In this document: positions 43,912 through 55,253 of the stretch, one piece after another
How positions within the stretch are numbered: position 1 is the stretch's first letter
Layout: each line of letters starts with the position of its first letter
DNA from: Mucidula mucida
Lineage: Eukaryota > Basidiomycota > Agaricomycetes > Agaricales > Physalacriaceae
Assembly: GCA_015501055.1 (NCBI GenBank)
Contig: JADNYV010000150.1
Location: 1 to 64,000, forward strand
Reading direction: 5' to 3'
Length of the DNA: 64,000 nt
Made by a program: the position numbers and the translations under genes
The notes under the pieces: model-generated
Database searches by the model: none
Seen by the model: only the letters and a program-made list of their open reading frames with translations
What the model was told of the DNA's origin: nothing

Positions 43912-46119
43912 ATGGGCGGTTCCAAGCTCGTCTCTCTCGCGGTAACTTTTGTACTGGCTTCATCTGCCGCATGGGCTCGTCCTACGCGCCGCGCTATGGC
44001 AGTGCATGAGCAGATATCTGGAGTCCCCGTTGGATTCGCCACAGCCAAGCCAGCGCCGACTTTTCCGAGGACACGATTACCCTTCGCATAGCCCTCGCAC
44101 AGAACGACATGACTGGACTTGAGGAGGCCCTATACAGTGTCAGCACGCCCGGTAGTTCTGCTTACGGACAGTACCTCTCCAAGGCGGAGGTAGGACCGAT
44201 ACGCCTGATGATGCGATCAACGTGTGCTAATCAAAAATTTCTTCAATATAGGTCAAAGCGTTCGCGGAGCCTAAGGAGGGAGCGCTGGAAGCCGTCTCGG
44301 CGTGGCTTGCAGAAAACGATGTCCCCGACTCAGCATACAAGACCACTGGTGCCTTCGACGATTGGGTGAGCTTAACGCTCCCCGTCTCCCAGGCCAACGC
44401 GCTCTTCGACACCGCTTTTGCGCAGTATGTGCACGTTGAGAGTGGGGAGCGTATGATACGCACGCTGGAGTATTCTCTACCTGAGGACCTGTTCGAGTTT
44501 GTGGAGCTAGTGCACCCGACTACCTCGTTTGCGCGCATCTCTGGCGAGCCGCTTGTTGAGATCCCTGTGCCCGTGGCGAAAAGGGAGATCCGTTTGGATG
44601 AGAGGGCGAACCCTGCACCAAGTTCGTGCGCAACGGTCGTTACTCCGGCTTGTTTGCAGGCTCTGTATGCGATCCCGACCACTCCAGCGACGACCGACAC
44701 GGAACTTGGTGTCTTGGGATTCATCGATCAATGGGCCAATGTATGCTTTTTTCTGGTACAGGTTACCAACGCATCGCTGATTGTATTGGATAGCAAGCGG
44801 ATTTGAAAAGCTTTTTGGCCGCGTTGAGGACCGATATCAACTCTTCTACGGCGTTTACGCTTGAGACGCTTGATGGGGGACAAAATCCACAGGGAACTAA
44901 CCAGGCTGGTGTCGAGGCGGTATGTGCAACGAAACTTACCTGCGTCATCTGTTCTGACTGTATTATAGAACCTGGACATTCAGTACACTGTGGGTGTTGC
45001 TACAGGGGTACCGGTTGTTTTTATCTCTGTTGGCGACGACAACACCGATGGCGTCAGCGGATTCATCGATGTATTCGATTACTTGACTGCAGAAGACGAG
45101 CCTCCGGCGGTAATATGTCTAGCAGCAGTAATCGAAGATCGGGTACTCATATTGATTTGCTCTCAGGTCATCTCGACAAGTTATGGCTTCAATGAGCCAG
45201 AGCTATCCTCGTCTCTGTTGACGTATGAAGCTTCCTCTTTTTTCATATATCCCGGACTAACGATTACTAGACGGATGTGTAACGGCTATATGGCTCTCGG
45301 CGCTCGAGGAGTATCAATCCTATTCGCCTCAGGTATGTGTTCTTTGAAATTTTGGGGTTTATGCCTCACAGTCCTCCAGGCGACGGCGGTGTTTCCGGAG
45401 TACAGAGCCAATCCTGCACGACCTTTGTCGCCGAATTCCCCTCCGGATGTCCGTACCAAACCTCTGTCGGCGCTACCACCGGTGTGACCGAGGTTGTCGC
45501 CACCTTCACGGGTGGTGGCTTCTCCAACTTCTTCGCTCGCCCATCATACCAGGACGCAGACGTGTCTGCCTACCTCACTACTCTAGGGTCGACGTATAGC
45601 GGCAAGTATAATGCTAGCGGACGAGGATTCCCTGATATTGCCGCGCAGGGACAGAGGTTGGAGATCTTCTACCAAGGCTCGTCAGGGCTTGTCAGCGGGA
45701 CGAGCGCCAGCACGCCGATTTTTGCGAGTGTGATTAGTTTGATTAATGATCGGCTGGTGGCGGCGGGGAAGCCGGTGCTTGGGTTCTTGAATCCTTTGTC
45801 AGTGTTCCTCGGTTTTCTCGACATTGAAGGAAATACTAATGATGTTGGTGGTTAGCATTTACGCCAATCCACAAGCTTTCTTTGACATTACGAGTGGTTC
45901 AAATCCTGGGTGTACGCTTCTGTATTTCGGTCGCGTTCTTTTGGAGACTGACTTCGCTACTACAGGCAATACGAATGGATTCTCAGCGGGAACTGGATGG
46001 GATCCTGTATGTCGATTTCGTCTCCGCATTGCGTGTACTCGATATCACTAACACACGATTAGACGACCGGTCTTGGAACACCCAACTTTGACGCGTTATT
46101 GACTGCTGCTGGTTTGTAA
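43912..46119 (+). CDS. Sedolisin (S53 serine-carboxyl peptidase, TPP1-like), one frameshift in the propeptide
   Basis: Ten exons: 43912-44189, 44252-44740, 44794-44919, 44969-45109, 45167-45222, 45271-45332, 45380-45797, 45856-45911, 45966-46006 and 46063-46119. A signal peptide (MGGSKLVSLAVTFVLASSAA) precedes a long prodomain. The catalytic triad is present: Glu and Asp in GVEANLDIQY, the oxyanion Asp in SGDGGVSG and the Ser in SGTSASTPIFAS. Calcium-site residues are in FFDITSGSNPGC and GWDPTTGLG. Sedolisins are secreted acid peptidases. The only defect is in exon 1 near 44060-44075, where GFATAKPAP and TLRIALAQNDM lie in different frames, explained by one missing base. Either a sequencing error or a fresh null allele is possible. 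Confidence 0.88.
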
Positions 46120-46492
46120 CTATTGTAAACAGAAGGGATTTAATGCTTGTGTGTATGCTACGATATGTACATGTTTGGAGCGTAGCTTCGTGGGTCAGAA
46201 AGAGCACCAACGTGAGGAGAATCGGTAGTAATGCTATCGTGATCATAGGCAAGTCTCGACGCCTATGATGGTCGGGTGTGATTGGAATATAAATACAGCC
46301 TCTAGCAAGCGCAATACTAGAAGCTACCGGCTTTCTGCCAATATTCCAAATAAGCAAGGAGCCGAGACGATATTGGAGGAGGGACATACGACAGCCAGAT
46401 CTAGGTGGCGTCAGAAACGCTACCAGTCAACCTCTCGTCTTCGCACATCATACGTTCCCATTCACAACACTCGTACGCAAGCTAAAGAGTGA

Positions 46493-47584
46493 TTATCCAC
46501 CAACAACTTGCGCCGCCTCGAAATGACAACATACCTGTAACCGTTGCTGAATATGCTCTGCTCTTTCCCGGACGAACATCTCAAAGTTCCTTGCCGCAAA
46601 AGCAGAAGCAGAACCGGCGAGGCCGAAGAACACCTCTGGGTGCTCCATGGCTATGCGCCATTGCATGGCAGCGACATCGGGTTTCCAGTAATACTTTCGG
46701 TAGGCTTCGATCATGTAGTTATCGGTATTCATGTCTCTGCCAAAAGCCGGCTGAAGGATACAGTTCTTAGACTTGTCTTTATCTGGATCATATTCATGCG
46801 TTGAGTGAGGTTGGGGAGACAAAGGGAGAGAGGGGACGTACCCGAAGGCACGAGGAATGGTAACACTGCATCTGAAGCAAACGGGATCTCCTTGCGCAGC
46901 ATATCTCTGGTTCCGGAGCAACATACAAGGCTAAGAGCATTGAGTAAGATGAGGCAGAGAGAATGGAGTTATGAAGTTGCACTGACTTTGTCTTCAGGCA
47001 ATTTGCACAGATACGTTTTCCCAAGGAGTACAGAGTGGTGAGTCTCTTGCTTTTACCGGGACCGCAAATCTACATCGCGATGAGAGAAGTAATGAGGGAT
47101 ATCAGGAAGCATACATGGCAGTAATCGTCACAAAAGAACAACTTCGCCCATTGGAATTCGGTCAAATCAGGGGGTGGCGCGGGAATAGGAACGCGTTCAT
47201 TCGCCCTCGCCGTCTCCCACAATGTCGTGGACCTAAGAGATGCATCAGTGATTATGTAGTATAATTGCCGACAGAGAAAAATGATAGCGAGTAGATCCTT
47301 AGGCGTCAGATTTAACAAAATCTGTTTCGTTTGGCGTTAGAACTCAATGAAGAACACAACCCGAGGAGAAGACTGACCTCCATAATAAGTTCCACGGGAA
47401 GTTGACACAAGGCGTTGATACCATACACCTGCGTCTTCCTCTGTTTACCGCGGTGTTTGGTTTTCAATAGTTTGGGGACCGGTCGAATAACGCTGGAGCT
47501 GGGTTCGTTGTTGTCGTTCCAGGAGAGTAAGGCAGACATGGATTCATATGATGCAGCTTGAGGGAGATTCGAGGGTGTGGACAT
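46493..47584 (-). CDS. F-box protein with Cys clusters
   Basis: Five exons: 47584-47378, 47321-47115, 47069-46987, 46930-46842 and 46782-46493, giving 291 residues if the stop at 46493 is used. The F-box spans exons 1-2 (LCQLPVELIME joined to ILLNLTPKDLLAI, then LCRQLYYIITDASLRSTTLW). It is followed by the PPPDLTEFQWAKLFF motif common in Agaricomycete F-box proteins and two Cys pairs (YCHICG, RICANCLK) that could bind zinc. The exon 3/4 join gives CLKTNLVCCSGTRDMLRKE. The tail is helical (RKYYWKPDVAAMQWRIAMEH). A likely Skp1-binding adaptor with unknown target. An alternative donor TTACAG/GTATGT near 46541 could add another exon, so the C-terminus is uncertain. Confidence 0.75.
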
Positions 47585-47896
47585 GGTGATGGTGCAAGTC
47601 AAGCTATTGTTCGAGCACGTGATGAAGCGAACGCGTTTTTATAAGGCCCTCATTGTCGGCACATGACCGTACGGAGACAAAGGTTCTCTGAACCCGACGG
47701 CAACCAATGCTGTGCATATGCTCCAAAAAGGCTTTCAATCAAATCTTGGTCTGTTCGTGCTGTGACCAGTCAATTTTTTTGTCGTAGCGACTTGACTTGC
47801 TCGGACCTCTGGAGAATGTTTTTAAAGATGATGACGGCGAACAATGGATCTTCTTACCTGGCCGAAACAGCGTGTTTTACCAAGGGCCGATTGTCA

Positions 47897-48408
47897 TCAG
47901 TGGCCTGGACGCCCTGCATTCTGTGGCGAAAGTCCTTTCGTGAGCATGGCCATAGGTCCGTCGTCTGATAGGCGATGATAAGCATCCTTGGAGAAACGAA
48001 TCAATCGACAATCAAGTGCGTCGTTTGGGAGGGGGCCGCCGTCTTGGAAAGTGTCTGACCAATTATTTCTTAGCTCGACTGTAGCGACACGGAGGGAGAG
48101 ATCAGGAAAGGTCATCGCCCTAGGTCTACTTGATAAGCGCTCTACTGTTTGCGAGGACTTTCCCTTTGCAGTCGGAACATATGTGAATCTAGAACAGTGA
48201 TTAGTGACACGAGTGGCTCACCGACGCGGCGTTCGGCGCTGCACCATTTCTCGAAAGGAGAGGCCATCAAAACGTTACTAGTCATGTTATAAAGTTCCCA
48301 GTTGGTTACGTGCTTTGATGGCCCACATCTGTTTGACGCAATGTTCGTTCGACGTCCAAGATGAGCGTAAAAAACAAGGTGCTCAACCACATAACGTGAC
48401 GAATCCAT
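47897..48408 (-). CDS. Possible two-exon hypothetical protein
   Basis: Two open segments on the minus strand: 48408-48214 (MDSSRYVVEHLVFYAHLGRR...) and 48185-47897 (FTYVPTAKGKSSQTVERL..., ending PQNAGRPGH). The gap between them looks like a very short intron (GTGAGCC...CACTAAT...TTCTAG, 33 nt), but the phases do not join cleanly. Either the model is wrong or the gene is broken. No family was recognised. Confidence 0.3.
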
Positions 48409-48893
48409 TTTAGCAAGCCGCCCCTAACTCGACGAAGCTTGGCTTAAACGGTCACCACTTTTGTTTATGGTACAGGAGCAGTGGAGTCACCATGTAGGCC
48501 ATTTCATTGATTCTATTCAAATTCTCAGATCTTCCGAAATAGTTCTGATCCAACCAACATGTTTTCCTTCGTGTATCCTGGCCATCCGTAGGGTACCTTG
48601 GCGATAAGCAGGAGCTTGTCCATCAGGAGCTCACAAAAAGCGTACCATTCCTCCGCTCAAACGAAGCTAATGCCCGTCTATGGAATCGTTTCTGGCTTCT
48701 GTGTCATTTGACGCCTCATTCAGCTGATGGTGGGAAAACTGACATGGAGCTGACCTTGCCATAAGCGCCCAGAACCTTCGACGTCGCCTACAACCTTTGT
48801 CGTCGTCTTCAGGCGCCCGCGCCGTTTACTGGTACGTCTCCACACTAGAATTGTCATGAATCTATTCCGACGTCGTCTCTCATAGCTCACCTC

Positions 48894-50573
48894 ATGGCTC
48901 ATCGCTGTAATCACTGTCAATCTACATGCATTGGGTACCGAACAAGCGAGCCGAAACCCTCCCCCGATATCGCGCAGTTGATGACGACAAACGATCCTCC
49001 TTCTGAGAGTCAAGAGGAGGAGTTTAGAAGGATCCGTGTTGATGGTGTGAAGCGTTTAGCGGAGCTCGAGGCAATCATTGGAGAGTTGCAGCAGGCTCTG
49101 GAGGGCGTGATGGCTGAACGAGATGCACTGGCGTGGAAGGTGGAGCACCATCGCCTGGTGCTCAATCCCGTCCGTCGACTTCCCGCCGACATTCTTCGCG
49201 AAATTTTCCTCTTCGCGTGCGCGCGCAAATTTGAACATCCCTCCCACTTCTATCTCATTCCGCCGACCTTCCTCGCTGCGGTGTGTCGCTCGTGGAATCA
49301 TATTGTTGTGACGTTCCCGCAACTTTGGCGTCAATGCAAATTTGTGCTTCCCTGCGAGGACAGGTCTCCGCTTGGACTTGGATACAGCTGTCACACAGCA
49401 GAGAGTGCACTTATGTCGTACAATGCAAATAACGCATACTGGCTATCAGGAGTGTGCATTTCTCGCTCTGCTCTATGCCCTCTCTTGCTGGATTTACGTC
49501 TGGACGATAACCTCTCCTACTCCAACCTTGCTTATCCTTATCTTATGAGCATTTCGAGTCGCATCCAACGACTTCGACTCACAACCACCGAGCTAAAGCT
49601 CTTACAAAGCCCGCCGTTTCGACATTTCGTGAACAGTCTAACCACACTGTTGGAGATGGAGTTATGCACGGGTGCTATTCGTCATACCCCGTTAGCTGCC
49701 CTCTCATTTCCACGCACTCTCCGATATCTCATCATCACCCCCTATGATGCCTTTTCCACCCGAGAAGTCGACTTCAACTGGGACAACCTGGAGAGTCTTG
49801 TTCTCCGAACCGGTTATCTTGGGTATAACGCTGTATCAATCCGCGCCATTCTCATTATTCTCGCCAAAGTGCACCACCTTCGGCATCTCACCCTCTCTGC
49901 TGACTGGGATGCCGGATACATCGAGGCGAAGAAAGGACCTCGCGTTACTAACGACGGCTTGACAACCATTGCGCATTTGACGGAGCTGGTCATCGAGAGC
50001 TGCCCGGTGTCCATCTACGATGTGCTGGCTAATATTTCCACTCCGTCTCTGGATCGCTTGGTGATCAGAGGTAATCTACACGAGATGTTACCACACGTCG
50101 AAAACATGCTTCAGAAATCGGGTTGTACCTTGCGGCATCTTACTTTGCATAGCATCGGAGGTGAACGAGGCCCCTTTGGCACTATTAATGCCGTGAACTC
50201 CTTCATACGCCGGTGTGTTTTAGTTTGGGAGTTATCGATTCTAGGCATCCGTGTTTGCACAGAATCTATCACAGGGCTTCTTCGCTCCCTTGAATCCGTT
50301 CGCCAACTACGCGTCCTCGCGCTTGACATATCTTATGTACGCGACTTGCATACCACCACCGTAGCCGACGGAATTCTGGAATTTTTGGAGTCTCGCCGGA
50401 GACCCACCGACACGTCCAGTATGGACTTGGAGTCATTTACGCTGCACGCACCATCTGCTGAAGAAGTATTTGGCTTCACGGATGTACAGTGCCAGCGCGT
50501 TAAGGCACTGCGTGCCTCCGGTCTGCTACTCTATATCTGTCAATATGCTGAAAACGATCCTAGAATGTATTAA
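48894..50573 (+). CDS. F-box protein with N-terminal CxxC motif (paralogue of 16535-18151)
   Basis: Intronless, 559 residues, starting MAHRCNHCQSTCIGYRTSEP. It is colinear with the protein at 16535: the same Cys motif, the SPDIAQLMTTNDPPS segment, a coiled coil (about 30-80), the F-box (LNPVRRLPADILREIFLFAC, VCRSWNHIVVTFPQLW), then leucine-rich repeats (LRHLTL, LDRLVIRG) and the shared end DVQC...SGLLLYICQYAENDPRMY. It is about 20 residues longer because of insertions after PQLWRQ. Both copies are open over more than 1.6 kb, which indicates selection on each. Probable substrate adaptor of an SCF ubiquitin ligase. Confidence 0.85.
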   Translation: MAHRCNHCQSTCIGYRTSEPKPSPDIAQLMTTNDPPSESQEEEFRRIRVDGVKRLAELEAIIGELQQALEGVMAERDALAWKVEHHRLVLNPVRRLPADILREIFLFACARKFEHPSHFYLIPPTFLAAVCRSWNHIVVTFPQLWRQCKFVLPCEDRSPLGLGYSCHTAESALMSYNANNAYWLSGVCISRSALCPLLLDLRLDDNLSYSNLAYPYLMSISSRIQRLRLTTTELKLLQSPPFRHFVNSLTTLLEMELCTGAIRHTPLAALSFPRTLRYLIITPYDAFSTREVDFNWDNLESLVLRTGYLGYNAVSIRAILIILAKVHHLRHLTLSADWDAGYIEAKKGPRVTNDGLTTIAHLTELVIESCPVSIYDVLANISTPSLDRLVIRGNLHEMLPHVENMLQKSGCTLRHLTLHSIGGERGPFGTINAVNSFIRRCVLVWELSILGIRVCTESITGLLRSLESVRQLRVLALDISYVRDLHTTTVADGILEFLESRRRPTDTSSMDLESFTLHAPSAEEVFGFTDVQCQRVKALRASGLLLYICQYAENDPRMY

Positions 50574-51625
50574 ATAGTATTTACGGTAGCCTGTGTCGTG
50601 CTCATGTCAAATCGTAGTGATAAAGTATTTATTTCTTGTGCATGGCTGCCGGGTCTACCGTTGGACGTACACGGTTAGTTTTATCTGTCGTGTTTCTTTG
50701 AAGATGACCACGTTTTCTTTGAACCACCAACGTTCTCACGGTCTCGACTTGAACCAATATCAGACAAAGATACACAGATTTGAATTCATCGACGACTCTC
50801 TATTAAGTTTTCCGGAACCAATTGGTGATGTGTGTTGATTCGTTCCCCCCGCCCAGAACGGCAGCGCTTCCGCCCTCAGTGTCATCACCACTGACCATTG
50901 CCTAACTTTTAGCTGAGGTGCGTCGACTACTGTACGTAACATGATATTTATTTTCTTCCGTATCAGGCCTGGAGGCTCACAACCTGGCAATCCAGAAAAA
51001 AGGAAGCACTGTCAATCGGATATAACACTTTCAGAGGAAACGTGAAGGAATTTGAGTGTGGCGTACTCTATGATTCTCACATCTGAACTCTAATTCTTAT
51101 CCGCTATCTCCAAGCTGTGAAGGTTCTGGGTGTGAATGGTTAGGCAAAATGTCACTGTCAATCATGAAAGTTGCTCAATGTGGCGGTCGGAGCCTTTGCC
51201 GAAGAACAGCCGAGTTGCTTCGGCAATCGCCGGTCGTCTCGTGTATTCCAACCACCATGTCTGGCCATTCTCTTTCACCTGAATGCGCGCGCAAAGGGCA
51301 ACGCTACCGTCCACTGCTACCCAGCATCCCTTGAGTTCATTCGGAATATACAACGCGGGTCGGGCCATGAAAAATGACGCGCCTAGACGCGATTTTGGCA
51401 GCCCAGAATGGGTATGTTTCGACAAGTTAACTCTTCTCCGTTTTCTTTGATCTTACTGCTTCTTCAGCACCGACCATGCGCGCCTTTCGCGCCCTTTCCT
51501 TGCGGGTTATTACGGCCATTGTCAGGGCCAAGCGTGATGACGCATCGTGGGACCCACATTGCCTTTGACTTGCAGTACGGCACCACCACCATCACAGCAC
51601 TTGACAAACGCCACCAAAATCGATA
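50574..51625. other. Intergenic with a gene fragment repeated at 54.5-54.8 kb
   Basis: A minus-strand frame at 51425-51162 (ARPALYIPNELKGCWVAVDG, WWLEYTRRPAIAEATR) looks protein-like but isolated. Shared blocks (GCGCGCAAAGGGMAACGCT, GGCSCGGGTC-like, CCTAGACGCGAT) recur at 54675-54760, so both are fragments of one older gene or repeat. Nothing else was supported. Confidence 0.4.
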
Positions 51626-52663
51626 ATGGGACTATACGCTACTTCATACCGTCAAAAGGGATTGGGAGGCGGGGGTGGGGTCGGGAATGAGTACGGCGAG
51701 TACAAGGCGCTGGAATCGATATCGAACCGTTCCTTTCAAAAAGGTGTAATGGTCAATCCAGCGCGCGTCATCGGTGGAGCGCCCGTCCGCGCAGAGGGCC
51801 ATGACAAGCCTGTACGCAGTCCAATTCCGCCTGGCGTTGTCGTGCCGCCCATACACCACGCGCCATCGTACGACGACATGCCACCTCCAGCTAGACTGGC
51901 ATCGCCATCCATCGCTCCCCACCACTCGCCCCCGTCATCACGCATGGACCTCGCGAATGCATGGAACACTCGGCCTCCCAGCCATCACAGCGCCAACTCC
52001 ATCCTCCCCGTTCCCATCAGAGGGCCCCAGAGCCACGATGCCTGGAATCCCTACCGCTCGCCTAGTCAAGCGTCCAAGGACCTCCCCCCACCGCCTTCCC
52101 ATGACGTCCACTTTGCGTTGCATGACAATGGTCCAGTGCCAAACGACAGCATCGCCGACTTTGATCCCAATGCGATGCAATGGGGGCATCAACCCGCGCC
52201 CTACCCCGCCATGTATAGTCCACCACACTCGGACCGCTCGCCGAGGAAACTCGTGCGGCGCTCGCATACTACCCAAAGACCGCCGCGCGGCATGGGATCA
52301 ATGTCCTCCTCGGGTTCGCACCAGTATCCCGAAGACGATGGGAACTTTGGCTTTTATGATCCGGGAGGGACCCTCATGTGCTTCCGCCGGGGACAGGCAT
52401 TGTGCTCCCTGTCGGTGAAGGCCGACCTGAGAGCGGGTCCAGGTTCGGGGAGGCATAAAAGTAGATTTAGTCGTGGGGGGGACATATCTACGCATTTCTG
52501 GTATTGTGTTACTATCACCTCTTGTTTATACATATTACTACTAGCTCATTTACAACACCTTCTGATCCTTTGCTTGACGATGCACGCAGGTAGTAATGTG
52601 ATTCAGGCGGACTCTACAACTCAATCGTACAAAGAAGCGCGTGCTACAGGCGACGCTGTCTAG
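51626..52663 (+). CDS. Pro/Ser/His-rich low-complexity protein
   Basis: Open frame of 345 codons from ATG (MGLYATSYRQKGLGGGGGVG). Residues 55-230 are strongly enriched in Pro, Ser, His and Asp (PPARLASPSIAPHHSPPSS, YSPPHSDRSPRKLVRRSHTT), predicting an intrinsically disordered protein with basic patches. The last 95 residues change character. An alternative frame after YDPGG reads DPHVLPPGTGIVLPVGEGRP before stopping, so a frameshift near 52370 may have replaced the original C-terminus. The hydrophobic segment near the end (TITSCLYILLLAHLQHLLIL) would then be spurious. No family was recognised. Confidence 0.5.
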   Translation: MGLYATSYRQKGLGGGGGVGNEYGEYKALESISNRSFQKGVMVNPARVIGGAPVRAEGHDKPVRSPIPPGVVVPPIHHAPSYDDMPPPARLASPSIAPHHSPPSSRMDLANAWNTRPPSHHSANSILPVPIRGPQSHDAWNPYRSPSQASKDLPPPPSHDVHFALHDNGPVPNDSIADFDPNAMQWGHQPAPYPAMYSPPHSDRSPRKLVRRSHTTQRPPRGMGSMSSSGSHQYPEDDGNFGFYDPGGTLMCFRRGQALCSLSVKADLRAGPGSGRHKSRFSRGGDISTHFWYCVTITSCLYILLLAHLQHLLILCLTMHAGSNVIQADSTTQSYKEARATGDAV

Positions 52664-52971
52664 CAAGAGGACTACATACTTTGGAGGAGTTACCCAAGAT
52701 TTAGCCGTCTGAGGAAAATTTCGTTAGATTCAGGTAGGAGTAGTATTCATTCGAACTCGCTGACGAGTGATTGTTTCCAAATTGCTTCGTGATTGACATC
52801 GTAATTCAGCCTGGAGATGGCGGATCAGAATATGTGCTCAGATATACTTCGTTCGAAAGAATCATAGGGTATGTTGGATGCGAAAGGAAGATAGAAATAT
52901 CATGTTATGGCCCAAAGCACGTAAGTAGTCCACCTCACACTCTTCTACCCGCTATACCAAACATCGAGATA

Positions 52972-54256
52972 CTACCATCCCCCATTGACCGGCGTATTCG
53001 GCTTGCCCGTCTTCAAAAAGCTCTCCAAATTCGCATAAATCTCAGTCTGCTGGTCCTCCATAATCGTCTCATTTATAACCGCACAATGTGGTTGAAGGAT
53101 CTACAAAAGGGACGTAAGCAACAAACATATCGGGGAGATATGATAAACACATACAGTCCGATCCCACATCTCCTTCAGCCGCGGATGAATCTCCGGTTCG
53201 AATTCAAAGACGTCTAGCGCCGCACGAGCGACGTGCCCCGACTCGAGCGCGTCGACGAGCGCTTGCTCGTGCACAACAGGTCCACGCGACGTGTTGACGA
53301 TTAGCACGCCGGGTTTCGTCAAAGCCAGGGCTAGGGGGAGATGAGATGAGTAGGTGGTCGACGAATTACGGCCAAGGTATACACGTACTATCTTTATTCA
53401 AGAGATGCCGGGTATCCTTGGTCAACGGACAATGCAATGTAATCACGTCCGCCGTCTTCAACAGTTCTTCAAGCCCGACGTACGTGGCTCCAGTCTCCTC
53501 CTCCGGTGCGAGTCTAGAGCGATTGTGGTATATAACTTTCATGCCTGCAAAATAATAATTAATCAGTACTACTACTCGACTGGGACGTCCATACCGAAAT
53601 GCTGCATATGATCTTTAACAAGCTTCCCAATGCTACCCATGCCCACAATACCAAGCACACTCTTCCGCGCATCCTTAGCGCGCAGCGTCCGGTCTTGCCA
53701 CACTCCCGCACGCGCATCGTGCTCGCGCTTGCTCGCCGAGCGTATCACCTGCAGGATCATCATCGCTGCCGAGTCCGCCGTGCGCACCGACGCGGAAAGA
53801 GCGGTGTTGGCGTAATACACCTTGTTGCGCGTCAAGTACTGGATATCGACCTGGGGGTGGGGGGGTGAGGGGGGTATGTACAGGCGTGGGGGGATGGTGA
53901 AACGGACAAACTCATACCCAGCGCCGCCAGAGGAGAATAGGCGACAGCCGCTCTCGATGAGTGGGCGGACGAGGTGCTCGTCGAGCGGCCACGGCCATGT
54001 TTCTGCCCAGCGCAGGAACACGATGCATGCTAAGAGTATGAGAGCGCATCAATGATGTTCGAGTATGTGACATACCAACGAACGGTCCGTTCTCTTGGAT
54101 TGCTTCCTTGATTCGCGTAGCAAGCACATCGTGTGGAGCTTGCTGTATGACTGTCCTCTCGCATAGCGTCCCGATGTGGTCGACGTAGTCCTGCGGCACC
54201 TCCGTCGCGTCGTTCACCAGGAGTACCCGTGGTTTGCTTTGCTTCGTGAAGGTCAT
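52972..54256 (-). CDS. D-isomer-specific 2-hydroxyacid dehydrogenase (NAD-dependent)
   Basis: Six exons: 54256-54076, 54029-53908, 53850-53595, 53544-53389, 53330-53155 and 53100-52972, giving 339 residues in consistent phase. The N-terminal substrate half starts MTFTKQSKPRVLLVNDATEV. The NAD Rossmann fold carries VLGIVGMGSIGK (GxGxxG). The catalytic triad is visible: Arg in NTSRGPVVHEQALVDAL, Glu in VFEFEPEIHPRL and His in LQPHCAVINETI. The C-terminal helix ends GKPNTPVNGGW. Members reduce 2-keto acids such as glyoxylate, hydroxypyruvate or pyruvate in the cytosol or peroxisome; the substrate is not fixed by the sequence. The donor after exon 2 is GTCCGT, slightly unusual. The gene looks intact. 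Confidence 0.9.
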
Positions 54257-55253
54257 AGGGAAGAGTGGGTATGAAGGAAGACGAGGAAGAGATTTATATA
54301 AAGCGCTAAGCGGAGGTTTCCCCGCTCGATTATCATGGCGGAGAGATAACAGATTTTCGATCGGAGTGCCGGAGTTTCGGTGGGAAAAGTCCGTTTTCTT
54401 TCACACGCCTCTGTAACGTAGACTTTTCCTTCACTGCTCTCCGGAATCTGAACCAGCGTTACGTTTACCTATAGCACTGAATCTGTCGTGCGCAATTGTA
54501 AGTACAAGTGCTGCATTCTTGAATCCCTCATCGTTAAAAACGGCTGCCTCGAGTAGCTGCAAGAGGTCGATCCTCAAACTGCTCATGGTCTCCTCTCATC
54601 GCCGCCTTTGGTTCAATCCAGTTCTTGGACAAAAACTACAGAGGTATTGTCGTCTCAGCCTTGAATGTGCATTGCGCGCGCAAAGGGAAACGCTATTGAC
54701 TGGTCATACAGGATATAGGGCGCGGCTCGGGCCCGACACACCTAGACGCGATGAATGTCAATTTATGATATCTTGTCGACTCAGTGGGTTACGTTGTCTA
54801 CATCTAGGAACCTACGGCCATGGCATCGACACTGCCGCCAGAGTCTCGTTAGTCTTCAACGACGCGGTAATATGAAACACGGAATGTAACGCAAATTCCT
54901 CGCCTTGCGGACATCTTGAGTCTTCTCAATGCTGCAGACAACTGATACTACTTGCTGGCTATTCCTGTAGGCGCTTAATGAGAACTGATACATTTGCGTA
55001 GGTTGCGCTGTACCTCCACTCACGATGATATTCACTTAGACTCAATTCATCTTGTATCCAAATGGAACTCACTTTTCTCTGTCGTAAACGAGGCGGCGTG
55101 TCCGGTATCACCACGCGCGCTGATCATCAGAACCTTCACAAGGCCATTTAGCATCCCGGTGTCTGGATCGAAAGGAACATCTCACCGTGGGTATCATCAA
55201 CCACTTGCATAGTCTACTTATACTGGTGAGTCTATCCAGTCCCCCCCATCGCG
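54257..55253. other. Intergenic with second copy of a gene fragment
   Basis: 54530-54760 shares short blocks with 51160-51410 (see that entry). No intact gene was found. The 50 bp before 55254 contain ACTTATACTGG, a possible start region for the TLC-Lgt gene. Confidence 0.35.

Noticed and set aside
44227..44724. 165-codon minus-strand frame opposite sedolisin exon 2
   Set aside because: The sense strand carries the sedolisin prodomain with matching splice sites, so this is a shadow frame.
51644..52418. Overlapping frames (93-214 codons) on both strands over the Pro-rich gene
   Set aside because: GC-rich, low-complexity sequence gives long shadow frames; only the 51626 frame has a sensible start and composition.
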